Source: Bog-950 sp964631835
Lineage (GTDB): Bacteria > Bacteroidota > Bacteroidia > Chitinophagales > LD1
Length of the DNA: 64,000 nucleotides
Reading direction: 5' to 3'
Assembly: GCA_964631835.1 (NCBI GenBank)
Contig: CAZWAD010000009.1
Span: 62,001 to 126,000, forward strand
Shown here: piece by piece, positions 1 through 8,229 of the stretch
Position numbering within the stretch: position 1 is the stretch's first letter
How the letters are laid out: the number at the start of each line of letters is the position of its first letter
The notes under the pieces: model-generated
What the model was told of the DNA's origin: nothing
Databases searched by the model: none
What the model saw: the letters and a program-made list of their open reading frames with translations, nothing else
Program-made: the position numbers and the translations under genes

Positions 1-1785
1 GGAGGTCAGTTGATTTTTGATGCATTTTAGCGTATCTAAATTATCGAAATACTGAATACCGTTGATGTCCCTAATCCCTTGAGCATAGCAATCAACGGAT
101 ACCGCATTCACCACCGCACTACACGTTGTATCCATCAACCACCCCGCAGTATTATTACCAACCATGCAACTTGAATAGCCATTTGTATTAAGCCAGGTTC
201 CAAAGTTGGTATCGGGTATGTTTACATAATTAGGCAAAGCACAGGGTGTTCCGGGCTGGCAGAGAGGCATACTTCCTAATGGCGGATTGCTACCCACATT
301 ACTTTGCGGATAATTAGGCAAGCAGGTAATACCAGTGGAATGAAAGGATAAAAGATATATTTTCTTTAGTTCGGGCAAACAATATAGGTTGGGATTACCA
401 TAGCAGTAGAACCGATAAAGTGAATCGGGTAGTTCGGGGACAGAACCGAGTTGATTGTTAAAGCATTCTAACCAGGTTAAACTGCCCGGCAAAGCAGGAA
501 GGGAACTGAGTTGATTATTCCAACAAAGCAATGTAGTTAAATTGCCCGGTAAAGCAGGCAGGGTGGTGAGTTGGTTGTGGTAGCAATCCAAATAAATTAA
601 GCTATCGGGTAAAGCAGGCAACGTGGCAAGTTGATTCTGGTTGCAATCCAAATAAACTATTCCCCCCGGCAAAGATGGCAGCGTAAGAAGTTCATTGCCG
701 TAGCATATAAGCGTATCTAAGTTATCGAAATACTGTATGCCTGTGAGGTCGCGAATATTTGTATTCGAGGGTACTATAACACCAGGACATACCACAGCTA
801 CAGCATTCACCACTGCGGGGCAAGTAGTATCCATCAACCACCCCGCGGTATTATTTCCAACCATGCACGATGAGTAGCCGTTAGTGTTTAGCCATGTGCC
901 AAAGTTGGTATCGGGTATGTTTACATAGTTAGGCAAAGCGCAGGGTGTTCCGGGCTGGCAGAGAGGTAATGAAGCAAGACTTGGGGTACTGTTGGTTACA
1001 TTGCCGATATTGGGCTTGCAGGTGATAAGTGTATTTGAAAAATCAAGATTCACAATACGTTTTAACTCCGGCATACAGGTAATTGGATTATTGGATATCT
1101 GGCAGTGAAACAAAGAATCAGGTAATAACGGAATGTTGGTGAGTTGATTGTCGTTACACACTAACCAGCTAATGGCATTTGGTAAAGAAGGAATGCTGCT
1201 GAGTTGATTGTTAGCACATCGTAAATCATTTAATCCAATGGGTAAAGAAGGTAAAGCAGTGAGATTATTATAAGAGCAATTTAAGTCAGTTAAACCACCT
1301 GGCAAAGCAGGCAAATTTGTTAGCGTATTATTCGAGCAATATAATTCAACAAGCCCACTCGGCAACACTGGTAAACTGCTTAAACCATTCATACCACACT
1401 CCAAAAAAACCAAACCTACCGGTAATGCAGGCAAACTACTAAGCGGGTTGTTTCCACAATACAAGTGAGTTAAACTACCCGGCAAAGGAGGGAAATTGGT
1501 CAATTGATTAACCTGGCAACTTAAAACCCTGAGGTTGTCGAAATATTGAATGCCTGTCAGATTCCTGATATTCTTGTTATTACAAGAAACCGAAGTCGTA
1601 CTCATTACCCAAGAGCAGGTAGTATCTAACTGCCAACCTACGGTACTGTTTCCTTGCAAACATGCACTTAGGGGCGGGGAATTAAGCCAGTTTCCGAAGT
1701 TCGTATCGGGTATGCTTACCCACTGTGCCTGTGAGTAAAAACCAATACCAGCAATTAGCAATAGAGACGAGATAAGCTTTTTCAT
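1..1785 (-). CDS. Exported leucine-rich-repeat protein, 3' end outside the window
   Basis: The reading frame is open from an ATG at 1785 to the window edge, giving 595 codons without a stop. It starts with a signal peptide (MKKLISSLLLIAGIGFYSQA). After it come large modules, each opening with an IPDTNFGxWLN segment, then a cysteine-containing stretch, an IRxLTGIQYFDNL segment and a run of short leucine-rich repeats of 20 residues (pattern LPALPxxLxxLxCxxNxLxx). This resembles the 20-residue bacterial LRR class (IpaH/YopM-like). The module opening appears near residues 24, 290 and 520, so the protein is a tandem multi-module array. A T9SS sorting domain might lie beyond the edge but is not visible. 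Role is inferred as a surface or secreted binding protein; the ligand is unknown. Confidence 0.85.
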   Translation of the reverse strand, partial: MKKLISSLLLIAGIGFYSQAQWVSIPDTNFGNWLNSPPLSACLQGNSTVGWQLDTTCSWVMSTTSVSCNNKNIRNLTGIQYFDNLRVLSCQVNQLTNFPPLPGSLTHLYCGNNPLSSLPALPVGLVFLECGMNGLSSLPVLPSGLVELYCSNNTLTNLPALPGGLTDLNCSYNNLTALPSLPIGLNDLRCANNQLSSIPSLPNAISWLVCNDNQLTNIPLLPDSLFHCQISNNPITCMPELKRIVNLDFSNTLITCKPNIGNVTNSTPSLASLPLCQPGTPCALPNYVNIPDTNFGTWLNTNGYSSCMVGNNTAGWLMDTTCPAVVNAVAVVCPGVIVPSNTNIRDLTGIQYFDNLDTLICYGNELLTLPSLPGGIVYLDCNQNQLATLPALPDSLIYLDCYHNQLTTLPALPGNLTTLLCWNNQLSSLPALPGSLTWLECFNNQLGSVPELPDSLYRFYCYGNPNLYCLPELKKIYLLSFHSTGITCLPNYPQSNVGSNPPLGSMPLCQPGTPCALPNYVNIPDTNFGTWLNTNGYSSCMVGNNTAGWLMDTTCSAVVNAVSVDCYAQGIRDINGIQYFDNLDTLKCIKNQLTS

Positions 1786-2239
1786 AAAATGAATTTTTAA
1801 AGTTATTAATTCCATTGTACAGTATTTGACGATGCAAATAATGGAAGAGTTGTGCGGGGAAAAAAGTACATTATTTGGGCACCTTACGGTGTAAGTAGTG
1901 AATATTTAGTAGTGAGTAGTGAGATAAATACAAGGAGAAACTATTTTATTTTCAGGATAAAATGGTATGTTTATACGGTAAATATTTTTAACTACGCAAA
2001 CCCTCTACCCGCCTAAAGGGAGAACCGCTGCGCTAAAAAAGCCTATCAGGACTATTTTGCGTGGCTTTACCCCTTTAGGGGCAGGAGTCTGCGAAACAAA
2101 AGCAGATAAACAGATATTAAAGACAAAAAGGCATCTGCGTTTATCTGTGTTCATCTGCGGTGTAAAACATTACTTTAGGAAAAGCCCGTTTTTTGATGAT
2201 TTTAACTGTGTTTTAACATTCGGAGTACGGCAAGTGGTA
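1786..2239. other. Non-coding region with inverted repeats
   Basis: No convincing gene is present. A short run of TAGTGAG-like repeats lies near 1893-1925. CCTAAAGGG at about 2014-2022 is answered by CCCTTTAGG at about 2070-2080. An imperfect inverted repeat pairs CAGATAAACAGAT (2103-2115) with ATCTGCGTTTATCTG (2133-2147). A 90-codon open frame at 2057-2329 crosses this area and enters the 41-bp array; its composition does not look like protein. Confidence 0.5.
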
Positions 2240-2485
2240 TTTTATAACATACAGAGACTATTAGAGTACAGGAATTGGTGTTTTATAACATACAGAGCAA
2301 GTTGGCGTATAGAAAGTGCTATTTTATAACATACAGAGCCAATTGGAGTGCAGAAAATGATGTTTTATAACATACAGAGGTAATTCAAGTACAAAAAGTG
2401 GTGTTTTATAAAGTACGGAGGCAGTTGGAGTGCAGGAAGTACCGTTTTATAATATACGAAAGCAATCAGAGTACAGGAACTCCTC
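2240..2485. repeat. Tandem array, six units of exactly 41 bp
   Basis: The block TTTTATAACATACAGAG, or a diverged form of it, starts at 2240, 2281, 2322, 2363, 2404 and 2445, always 41 bp apart. The first four units carry the 17-base block without change; units five and six have drifted. The rest of each unit is also related (GAGTACAGGAA core), so these are full tandem repeats and not repeats separated by unique spacers. A half unit precedes the first at about 2217-2239. A 41-bp period is not a multiple of three, which argues against coding. The array ends 53 bases before the start of the next gene. Confidence 0.9.
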
Positions 2486-2538
2486 TTGGAAGATTTACAG
2501 AGACAGTAAGAAACTACTTATAATCATCGTTTGAATTC

Positions 2539-3966
2539 ATGCGAAACACCAAACTCTTTCAACTGCTGCAAACGCTCAACATTTATGAGTTGAACCGTTT
2601 CGGCAAGTTTTTGCATTCTCCGTATTTTAATGAAGATGAGCGGCTGATAAAACTTTTTGAAATCCTCTCCCCGCATTTTAAAGAGCAAACGCATGATACA
2701 CTAAGACAGAAAAAAATATGGAAGGAAGTTTATGCAGATAAAAAATTTGAGCAGCTCAAATTTGCCCGGCTGTTTTCTGATTTACTGAAAAAGCTGGAAG
2801 AGTTTTTGGTGATTGACAAACTAAAACAAAACGAAAGCCGCAGGCAGAGGAACCTCCTCTCCCACCTCACCGAAAAAAAACTCGGCAGGCATTACCCGGA
2901 ATCAGCAAAGCTGGCGAGGAAGAAACTGGAGCAAACACCTTACCGTGACGGTGAATATTATTTACAGCTTTTTAAACTGGAATCGGAAGAGAATAATTTT
3001 ATCGAATCGCAAAACCAGCGGACTACCGAAAAGAATCTTTTGCAGACGGTAGAGGCGCTCGATATTTTTTACATGATTAATAAACTGAACTACCTGGCGG
3101 CTATACTGCACTACAAAAATTTTCTTTCACTGGAAGCTGAAGTAAAATTGTTCCGCGAAGTAATGGAACATCTGAAAAAAAACAATTACGGGCATGTTCC
3201 TGCCATAGAGATTTATCACCGTATTGTTCTCTCACTGATTGAACCGGAGAAAGAAGAACACTTCACGCAATTGAAAAAACTTCTTTCTGAAAATTATGCG
3301 CTGTTTCCCAAATCTGCTGCCCGGAATATGTATGCCTTTGCCATTAACTTCTGCATACGCAAAATCAATTTCGGAAAGCTGGAATACGTAAAGGAATTAT
3401 TCGCCCTTTACCAGCAAATGCTGAAAGCTGAGCTGATGTTTGATGAAGAAAGAAATATTTCGCAGTTCGATTATAAAAACATTGTAACGGTAGGTTTGCG
3501 TGCCAACGATTACCGGTGGACAGAAAAGTTTATCCGCGACCACAAAAACAATATTCCGAAACCCGACCGGCAGAACGCTTACACTTTTAACCTCGCCAAA
3601 CTTTATTTCTACCAGAAGAAATACGACAAGGTGCTACCGCTTTTGCAGGATGTGGTTTACTCTGACATCTTCTATCAGCTCGATTCAAAAACCACTTTGA
3701 TGAAAGCGTATTACGAATTGGGCGACTATCTTCCGCTGATGAGTCTGAAAGAAAGCTTCCGGATTCTTCTGCGCAGAAAAAAACTGATAAGCGAACAAAA
3801 CAGGATTAACTACATGAACTTCATCCGCTTTACCATGAAACTATACCGCGCTGATGTAAAAGACAAAAAGAAAATTGAGTCATTGAAAAAACAAATTTCA
3901 AAAGCTACCAATATTGCCGACAAAGGATGGCTGCAGGAAAAGATTGAAGAGCTGATTCCGGCCTGA
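2539..3966 (+). CDS. Hypothetical helical protein of a Bacteroidota-type family
   Basis: A 475-residue protein with no signal peptide or membrane segment. It is rich in Lys, Glu, Leu and Phe and reads as almost wholly alpha-helical, with stretches that look like degenerate TPR-type helical hairpins around residues 200-420 (for example NLAKLYFYQKKYDKVLPLLQ). The opening, with ELNRFGKFLHSPYFN near residues 17-31, resembles a group of uncharacterised Bacteroidota proteins I recall, but no named domain can be assigned. It starts at an ATG just downstream of the 41-bp array and stands alone, with more than 500 bases of gene-free DNA on each side. Function unknown. Confidence 0.8.
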   Translation: MRNTKLFQLLQTLNIYELNRFGKFLHSPYFNEDERLIKLFEILSPHFKEQTHDTLRQKKIWKEVYADKKFEQLKFARLFSDLLKKLEEFLVIDKLKQNESRRQRNLLSHLTEKKLGRHYPESAKLARKKLEQTPYRDGEYYLQLFKLESEENNFIESQNQRTTEKNLLQTVEALDIFYMINKLNYLAAILHYKNFLSLEAEVKLFREVMEHLKKNNYGHVPAIEIYHRIVLSLIEPEKEEHFTQLKKLLSENYALFPKSAARNMYAFAINFCIRKINFGKLEYVKELFALYQQMLKAELMFDEERNISQFDYKNIVTVGLRANDYRWTEKFIRDHKNNIPKPDRQNAYTFNLAKLYFYQKKYDKVLPLLQDVVYSDIFYQLDSKTTLMKAYYELGDYLPLMSLKESFRILLRRKKLISEQNRINYMNFIRFTMKLYRADVKDKKKIESLKKQISKATNIADKGWLQEKIEELIPA

Positions 3967-4582
3967 ATGCTGAAAAAGGAATCAGGTATATTCTGCCGGG
4001 TTTCTTCAGCTTACAATTATGAGTAAGGCTATGGATAAGGCACGTGAATAATCTTACCTTATTCAAAATTAATAACCTGAATACCGGAAACCTTGAAACA
4101 GACGCTTAAACCATTCTCCTGACCAACTTAAAAAGCCACAAGGATATTTTTGTAATTAAATCACTTGAATACTTGCACAGATATTAAAATTTTATCTTCT
4201 TTGCCCTCCCGAAATCGAAAACACGGGAATCATGGGAGGTGAATGGTGCTCCAAAAGCAGTTCATCTTCAGGACAAGTTCCAAACCCATAACGGAACGCT
4301 ACACGCATGATTCATTGATCGGTTATCGGAATAAACCGGCAGGGCTGCTGGTATTATAGCAGCCAATTTTTAAAACATCCTTCAACAGCAATTTTCTTCT
4401 TTACGAAGAAAGTGCCTCCGTTATCGCCACGGATTTTCACTGAAGGTACTGTCCGGGAGTAGTTTTCATTCAGGTCTTGTAGAAAAAACAACGTCAAATT
4501 TTGATGAGGGAAGTGTCTCCCCTGATTTGACCAAAACATAAAGATAGTACAAGCATATTAAGAAACTTAAAACCAACCGATT
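3967..4582. other. Gene-free interval with one hairpin
   Basis: No supportable gene in about 615 bases. A perfect 7-bp stem, GGCTGCT (4343-4349) with AGCAGCC (4358-4364), is followed by AATTTTTA and could be a weak plus-strand terminator, but it lies almost 400 bases after the preceding gene. A 61-codon minus-strand frame (4354-4539) has no recognisable features. AAGTGTCTCCC near 4511-4521 matches the start of the REP-like hairpin seen at 17.6 kb, perhaps by chance. Confidence 0.5.
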
Positions 4583-5209
4583 ATGAATATTTACTTATTT
4601 CTTTTATTACTGGGTTCAAGTTATGATAATGAACAGGCCCAAAAAGACAGCCTGTTTATATACAACACCTATAAACATAGTTTTACTGTTCTTCAAAACT
4701 CAGATGTACCGGAAAAATGGTACGCTTATGAGGACAGCCTGTCGCAACTCACAGCCTGCCATTTCCTCCGCCTGAGCCAGTTCAACAAACAACCCTACAG
4801 ACCGGTAGATGAACTGAACAAAGAGGGTTTTGGTGTTGCTTTCTTGTTTCCTGAACCGGGAGTTCCTGATGACGAAGATGCTGATGAACCTCTGGTAGTT
4901 ACCAATACTCAGTCCGAAGAAGAGGAGGAAGAAGATGAAGTCGAGAAAAGTGAAGAGCCCCAACAACATGAGGTGGTTTCTGAGAGCAAGGATGTAGATT
5001 CTGCCGTTCAGGCAAAAGAAATAGCATTTAAAGTACTCGACCGTCAAACCCGCTTTCTGGTAAGTGCAAACGGAAAAACAAAAACTCCGTATGTTATCAT
5101 GAACTACTACGCGAAAGGAAGAATCTTAGTTAAAACCGAAAAGCTGGACCCTATCAATTTTCTTCCCCTAAAAGTTGATAACTCAGGACTATTGATAAGC
5201 AGCAATTAA
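4583..5209 (+). CDS. Hypothetical protein with acidic central tract
   Basis: A 208-residue protein. The first dozen residues are hydrophobic (MNIYLFLLLLGSSY) and may be an export signal or a short anchor, although no basic residues precede it. The middle, about residues 90-135, is very acidic, with a run of Glu and Asp after TNTQSEEEE. The C-terminal 65 residues are mixed and look folded (FKVLDRQTRFLVSANGKTK). No family is recognised. The gene stands alone and is followed 43 bases later by a strong terminator, which supports it being transcribed. Confidence 0.65.
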   Translation: MNIYLFLLLLGSSYDNEQAQKDSLFIYNTYKHSFTVLQNSDVPEKWYAYEDSLSQLTACHFLRLSQFNKQPYRPVDELNKEGFGVAFLFPEPGVPDDEDADEPLVVTNTQSEEEEEEDEVEKSEEPQQHEVVSESKDVDSAVQAKEIAFKVLDRQTRFLVSANGKTKTPYVIMNYYAKGRILVKTEKLDPINFLPLKVDNSGLLISSN

Positions 5210-5251
5210 AATACTACCAGGACACCCGAACAACGGGAAGACGCGCCCATG

Positions 5252-5284
5252 CACCGCAGGTAACTTGCCTGCGGTGTTTTTTTT
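5252..5284 (+). terminator. Rho-independent terminator
   Basis: CACCGCAGG (5252-5260) pairs perfectly with CCTGCGGTG (5268-5276) around a 7-base loop, followed directly by eight T residues. It lies downstream of the 4583-5209 gene and before the convergent tsf gene. Confidence 0.85.
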
Positions 5285-5335
5285 GGCAAAAAGAAGTTGC
5301 AATAATAACCTGCCAAATAGCAGAAGCTAAAGCGG

Positions 5336-6175
5336 TTATTTCACCGCTCCTCTCTCTACCCTTCGGAATGATGTAACAGTTAAGCCGTTTTCGGCAGAAG
5401 CAAGAATTTGCTGAACCGTTTTACTCCCGTCTTTCACAAAAGGCTGAGTGAGAAGGGAATTTTCTTTAATGTAAGTGTTTGCAGCGCCATCCGCAATCTT
5501 ATCGAGTATGTTAGCCGGCTTACCGGCTGCAACGGCCTTTTCTTTCGCAATTGCTTTTTCACGCTCAACTGCTTCGGCAGGAACACCGCTGGCATCAACA
5601 GCTACCGGGTTCATCGCTGCAATTTGCATAGCCACATCTTTACCTACTGTAGTTACATTATCGCTAAGTGGTTTACTTAACGCAACCAGGACACCAATTT
5701 TGTTTCCCATGTGGTTGTATGCCACTACGCTTTCGCCAGATACAGTTTCGTAAGCTGAAACATTAATCAACTCGCCAATGGCAGAAACTTTCTCCTGAAC
5801 CTGTGCTTTTACACTTGAACCGTTTAGGTCAAGGTCGAGAAGCGCTTCTAAGGTTGCCGGAGATTTTTGTAATGCTAAATCAGCAATTGAATTGGCAAAT
5901 TTCACGAAGTCTTCATTCTTAGCCACGAAATCAGTTTCGCAGGAAAGGTAAACTACCACACCTGTCTTGCTATCGGAAGAGGTTTTTGCTACAACCACAC
6001 CTTCTGCTGCTGCGCGCCCTGCGCGAAGCTCGGCTACTTTAGCTCCTTTCTTGCGCAAAAAATCTATCGCTGCCTGAACGTCTCCATTAGCTTCAGTCAA
6101 TGCCTTTTTACAATCCATTAAACCTGCACCGGTCAGGTTTCTTAATTCGTTTACTTGCGCTGCCGTTATTGTCAT
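5336..6175 (-). CDS. tsf: Translation elongation factor Ts
   Basis: EF-Ts is the nucleotide exchange factor that releases GDP from EF-Tu in the cytoplasm. The 279-residue protein opens with the UBA-like domain (residues 1-50) carrying the LRNLTGAGLMDCKKAL signature, then the core domain with CETDFVAKNEDF, which contains the conserved TDFVA motif contacting EF-Tu. Length fits the family. It is the last gene of the operon rplM-rpsI-rpsB-tsf, 103 bases after rpsB; that gap can form an imperfect hairpin (GAAGCC/GGCAGCTTC), which could be attenuating or stabilising. Confidence 0.97.
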   Translation of the reverse strand: MTITAAQVNELRNLTGAGLMDCKKALTEANGDVQAAIDFLRKKGAKVAELRAGRAAAEGVVVAKTSSDSKTGVVVYLSCETDFVAKNEDFVKFANSIADLALQKSPATLEALLDLDLNGSSVKAQVQEKVSAIGELINVSAYETVSGESVVAYNHMGNKIGVLVALSKPLSDNVTTVGKDVAMQIAAMNPVAVDASGVPAEAVEREKAIAKEKAVAAGKPANILDKIADGAANTYIKENSLLTQPFVKDGSKTVQQILASAENGLTVTSFRRVERGAVK

Positions 6176-6278
6176 GTTGTTTGATTATTGATTGATAATT
6201 CTGTTTCCTCTTTAAATGAAGAAGCCAAGTCGGAACAACCTGGCAGCTTCTTGATTTGTTACCGTAAGTTACTGGATT

Positions 6279-7160
6279 TTACCCTTCCTTCTTTACTGCC
6301 CCCGTGCGGTTTCTGCTTCTTCCAGTACCACCGGTACCGGTTTTTTTCCTTGCCGTACGCTCTGTTCCTTCCTCACCTGCACCCTCTTCTTCGGCAGCAA
6401 GTTCCGCCTCGAATCGGTTACGCTCTGCTGCTTCCTCCTCCGTTTCGGCTGCATCAACTCCTTCTTGCGAAGCAACACGTTCAGCCAGGCCTTCGGCAAT
6501 AGCATCGGTGATATAGTTAGTAAGAATGGCGATAGATTTAGCAGCATCATCATTTCCGGGAATAGCAAAGTCAACTTTCGTAGGGTCGCTGTTGGTATCA
6601 ACAATTCCGAAAGTATTTACGTTCAGGCGCTGAGCTTCCTTTAATGCAATGTTCTCGTGCATAATATCCACCAGAAACAAAGCAGCGGGAACACGGTTAA
6701 GGTTAGCTACACCGCCCAGAACCTTTTCCATCTTTTCCTTTTCGCGGGTAAGAACCAGCTTTTCCTTTTTGGTGGTGCTTTCCAGAGTTCCATCAGCCAG
6801 CATTTTTTCAATGCTCTGCATTTTTTTAATTGACTTACGGATAGTAGAAAAGTTGGTGAGCATTCCTCCCAGCCATCTTTCGGTAACGTAAGGCATGCCT
6901 ACGCGTTTTGCAGCTTCTTTTACCACTTCCTTCGCCTGCTTTTTAGTAGCAACAAACATTATTTTTCTTCCGCTCTTGGCAATTGATTTGGCAGCGAGGG
7001 CTGCTTCTTCCAGTTTATCGACCGTGCGGTTCAGGTCAATTATATGAATGCCTTTAGTTTCGTTGAAAATGTAGGGCAACATTTTAGGATTCCACTTTCT
7101 GCGCAAGTGACCGAAGTGAACACCTGCATCGAGCAACGCTTTATGGTCTAATCTTTCCAT
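6279..7160 (-). CDS. rpsB: 30S ribosomal protein S2
   Basis: S2 is a late-assembling small-subunit protein needed for S1 binding. The signature LLDAGVHFGHLRRKWNPKM is near the N terminus, with later motifs FVATKKQAKEVV, RWLGGMLTNF and NSDPTKVDFAIPGNDDA. I chose the ATG at 7160 (MERLDHKALLDAG); an in-frame TTG at 7184, right after the rpsI stop, would add eight residues. The C terminus has an unusual extension of about 70 residues: first Ala/Glu-rich, then a basic Thr/Gly/Arg-rich tail (TARKKTGTGGTGRSRN). Acidic tails occur in some Bacteroidota S2; the basic end is noteworthy. Confidence 0.96.
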   Translation of the reverse strand: MERLDHKALLDAGVHFGHLRRKWNPKMLPYIFNETKGIHIIDLNRTVDKLEEAALAAKSIAKSGRKIMFVATKKQAKEVVKEAAKRVGMPYVTERWLGGMLTNFSTIRKSIKKMQSIEKMLADGTLESTTKKEKLVLTREKEKMEKVLGGVANLNRVPAALFLVDIMHENIALKEAQRLNVNTFGIVDTNSDPTKVDFAIPGNDDAAKSIAILTNYITDAIAEGLAERVASQEGVDAAETEEEAAERNRFEAELAAEEEGAGEEGTERTARKKTGTGGTGRSRNRTGAVKKEG

Positions 7161-7190
7161 TTCTTTTTTACTGTTTGAGTTCAATAATTT

Positions 7191-7574
7191 TTAACGCTTA
7201 GAGTATTGTTCCTGCTTACGGGCTTTGCGCAAACCTGTTTTCTTACGCTCCACTTTGCGTGCATCTCTGCGCAATAACTTTGCTTTTTTCAAAGCAGGAC
7301 GCTTTTCTGGATTATCGTTTACCAGTGCCCGTGAAATAGCGAGTGAAATAGCTTCAGCCTGACCTTTTGTTCCGCCACCAAAAACATTCACTACAATATC
7401 GAACCGGTCTAAACTCTCGGAGGTCTTCAGCGGCAGTTCTACTTTATTTTGAAGATATTCAAGGGGGAAAAACTGTTTATAGTCTTTTCCGTTTACTGTA
7501 ATTTTTCCGGTGCCGGCTGTAATAAACGCACGAGCAACAGATGCTTTTCTTCTTCCAACGATAACTTTATTCAT
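7191..7574 (-). CDS. rpsI: 30S ribosomal protein S9
   Basis: S9 lies in the head of the small subunit, with its basic tail reaching the P-site tRNA. The 127-residue protein shows GRRKASVARAF at the start, NVFGGGTKGQAEAISLAISRAL in the middle and the basic C-terminal tail KKTGLRKARKQEQYSKR. The start is the ATG at 7574, one base after the rplM stop; a longer upstream frame only reads back into rplM. Co-transcription and probably coupled translation with rplM. Confidence 0.97.
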   Translation of the reverse strand: MNKVIVGRRKASVARAFITAGTGKITVNGKDYKQFFPLEYLQNKVELPLKTSESLDRFDIVVNVFGGGTKGQAEAISLAISRALVNDNPEKRPALKKAKLLRRDARKVERKKTGLRKARKQEQYSKR

Positions 7575-7575
7575 T

Positions 7576-8013
7576 TTATAATGCTTTTGGTTTTTGCGCA
7601 GAGTGCGGGTGCTCGGCACCTTCGTATACAAATAGCTTTCCGAATTGTTTTGCACCAAGAGAGCTCTTAGGCAACATACCCTTCACCGAATGCTCAATCA
7701 ATTTGTTTGCGTTTTTATCGATAAGCTGCTGCGGGGTAACTAAACGCTGCCCGCCCGGGTAACCGGTATAGCTTACCAACTGGCGGTCGGTCATTTTTTT
7801 ACCGGTCATTCTTACTTTGGCAGAATTGATAACGATTACGTAATCGCCACAATCGGTGTTGGGGGTAAAAGTGGGCTTGTGTTTACCGCGAAGAACTGAA
7901 GCTACTTTTGTAATCATACGTCCTAAAGTTTTGCCTTCAGCATCAACAATAAACCACTCGCGCTTTACATCTTTTTCTGCAACCGAAACGGTGCTGTAAC
8001 TGCGTGACTTCAT
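7576..8013 (-). CDS. rplM: 50S ribosomal protein L13
   Basis: L13 is an early-assembling large-subunit protein. The 145-residue protein contains REWFIVDAEGKTLGRM, LRGKHKPTFTPNTDCGDYV and the SVKGMLPKSSLG segment typical of L13. The start is the ATG at 8013; the frame extends further upstream but those codons overlap the promoter. First gene of the four-gene translation operon, with a well-formed promoter 45-75 bases upstream. Confidence 0.97.
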   Translation of the reverse strand: MKSRSYSTVSVAEKDVKREWFIVDAEGKTLGRMITKVASVLRGKHKPTFTPNTDCGDYVIVINSAKVRMTGKKMTDRQLVSYTGYPGGQRLVTPQQLIDKNANKLIEHSVKGMLPKSSLGAKQFGKLFVYEGAEHPHSAQKPKAL

Positions 8014-8057
8014 TGCTTTCTGTTTTAAATTTTTATACCTTTTTTTGAAAAGGAGCG

Positions 8058-8088
8058 CAAATGTAGAATTGCTAACCAAGTTTACAAA
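8058..8088 (-). promoter_or_regulatory. Promoter of rplM-rpsI-rpsB-tsf
   Basis: On the minus strand TTTG (8085-8088) is followed after 19 bases by TACATTTG (8058-8065), matching the Bacteroidota primary sigma pattern TTTG-N19-TAnnTTTG. The 19-base stretch AATTCTACATTTGCGCTCC recurs with a single change at the rpmE2 promoter. Confidence 0.75.
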
Positions 8089-8229
8089 CAATTTAGATAG
8101 AAAATTTCATGAGGCCTTTATAAAAGACTGGAAATGAGGATAAAAATAGCTATTGAATTTTCTTAGCTGTTTTGTTTACACTTGCCTATCTTGGCATATT
8201 CATTAAATTAACGAAGTCAAATCTTGATA

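Noticed and set aside
2057..2329. A 90-codon plus-strand frame
   Set aside because: It runs into the 41-bp array, whose period is not a multiple of three, and has no protein-like composition.
2240..2485. CRISPR array
   Set aside because: The segments between the 17-base blocks are also related to each other, so they are not unique spacers; no cas genes are present.
4354..4539. A 61-codon minus-strand frame
   Set aside because: No motif, no upstream signal and an end inside a hairpin.
8171..8194. Promoter of the radical SAM gene (TTTG and TATCTTGG)
   Set aside because: The spacing is only 12 bases and the -7 box has a mismatch at the key position.
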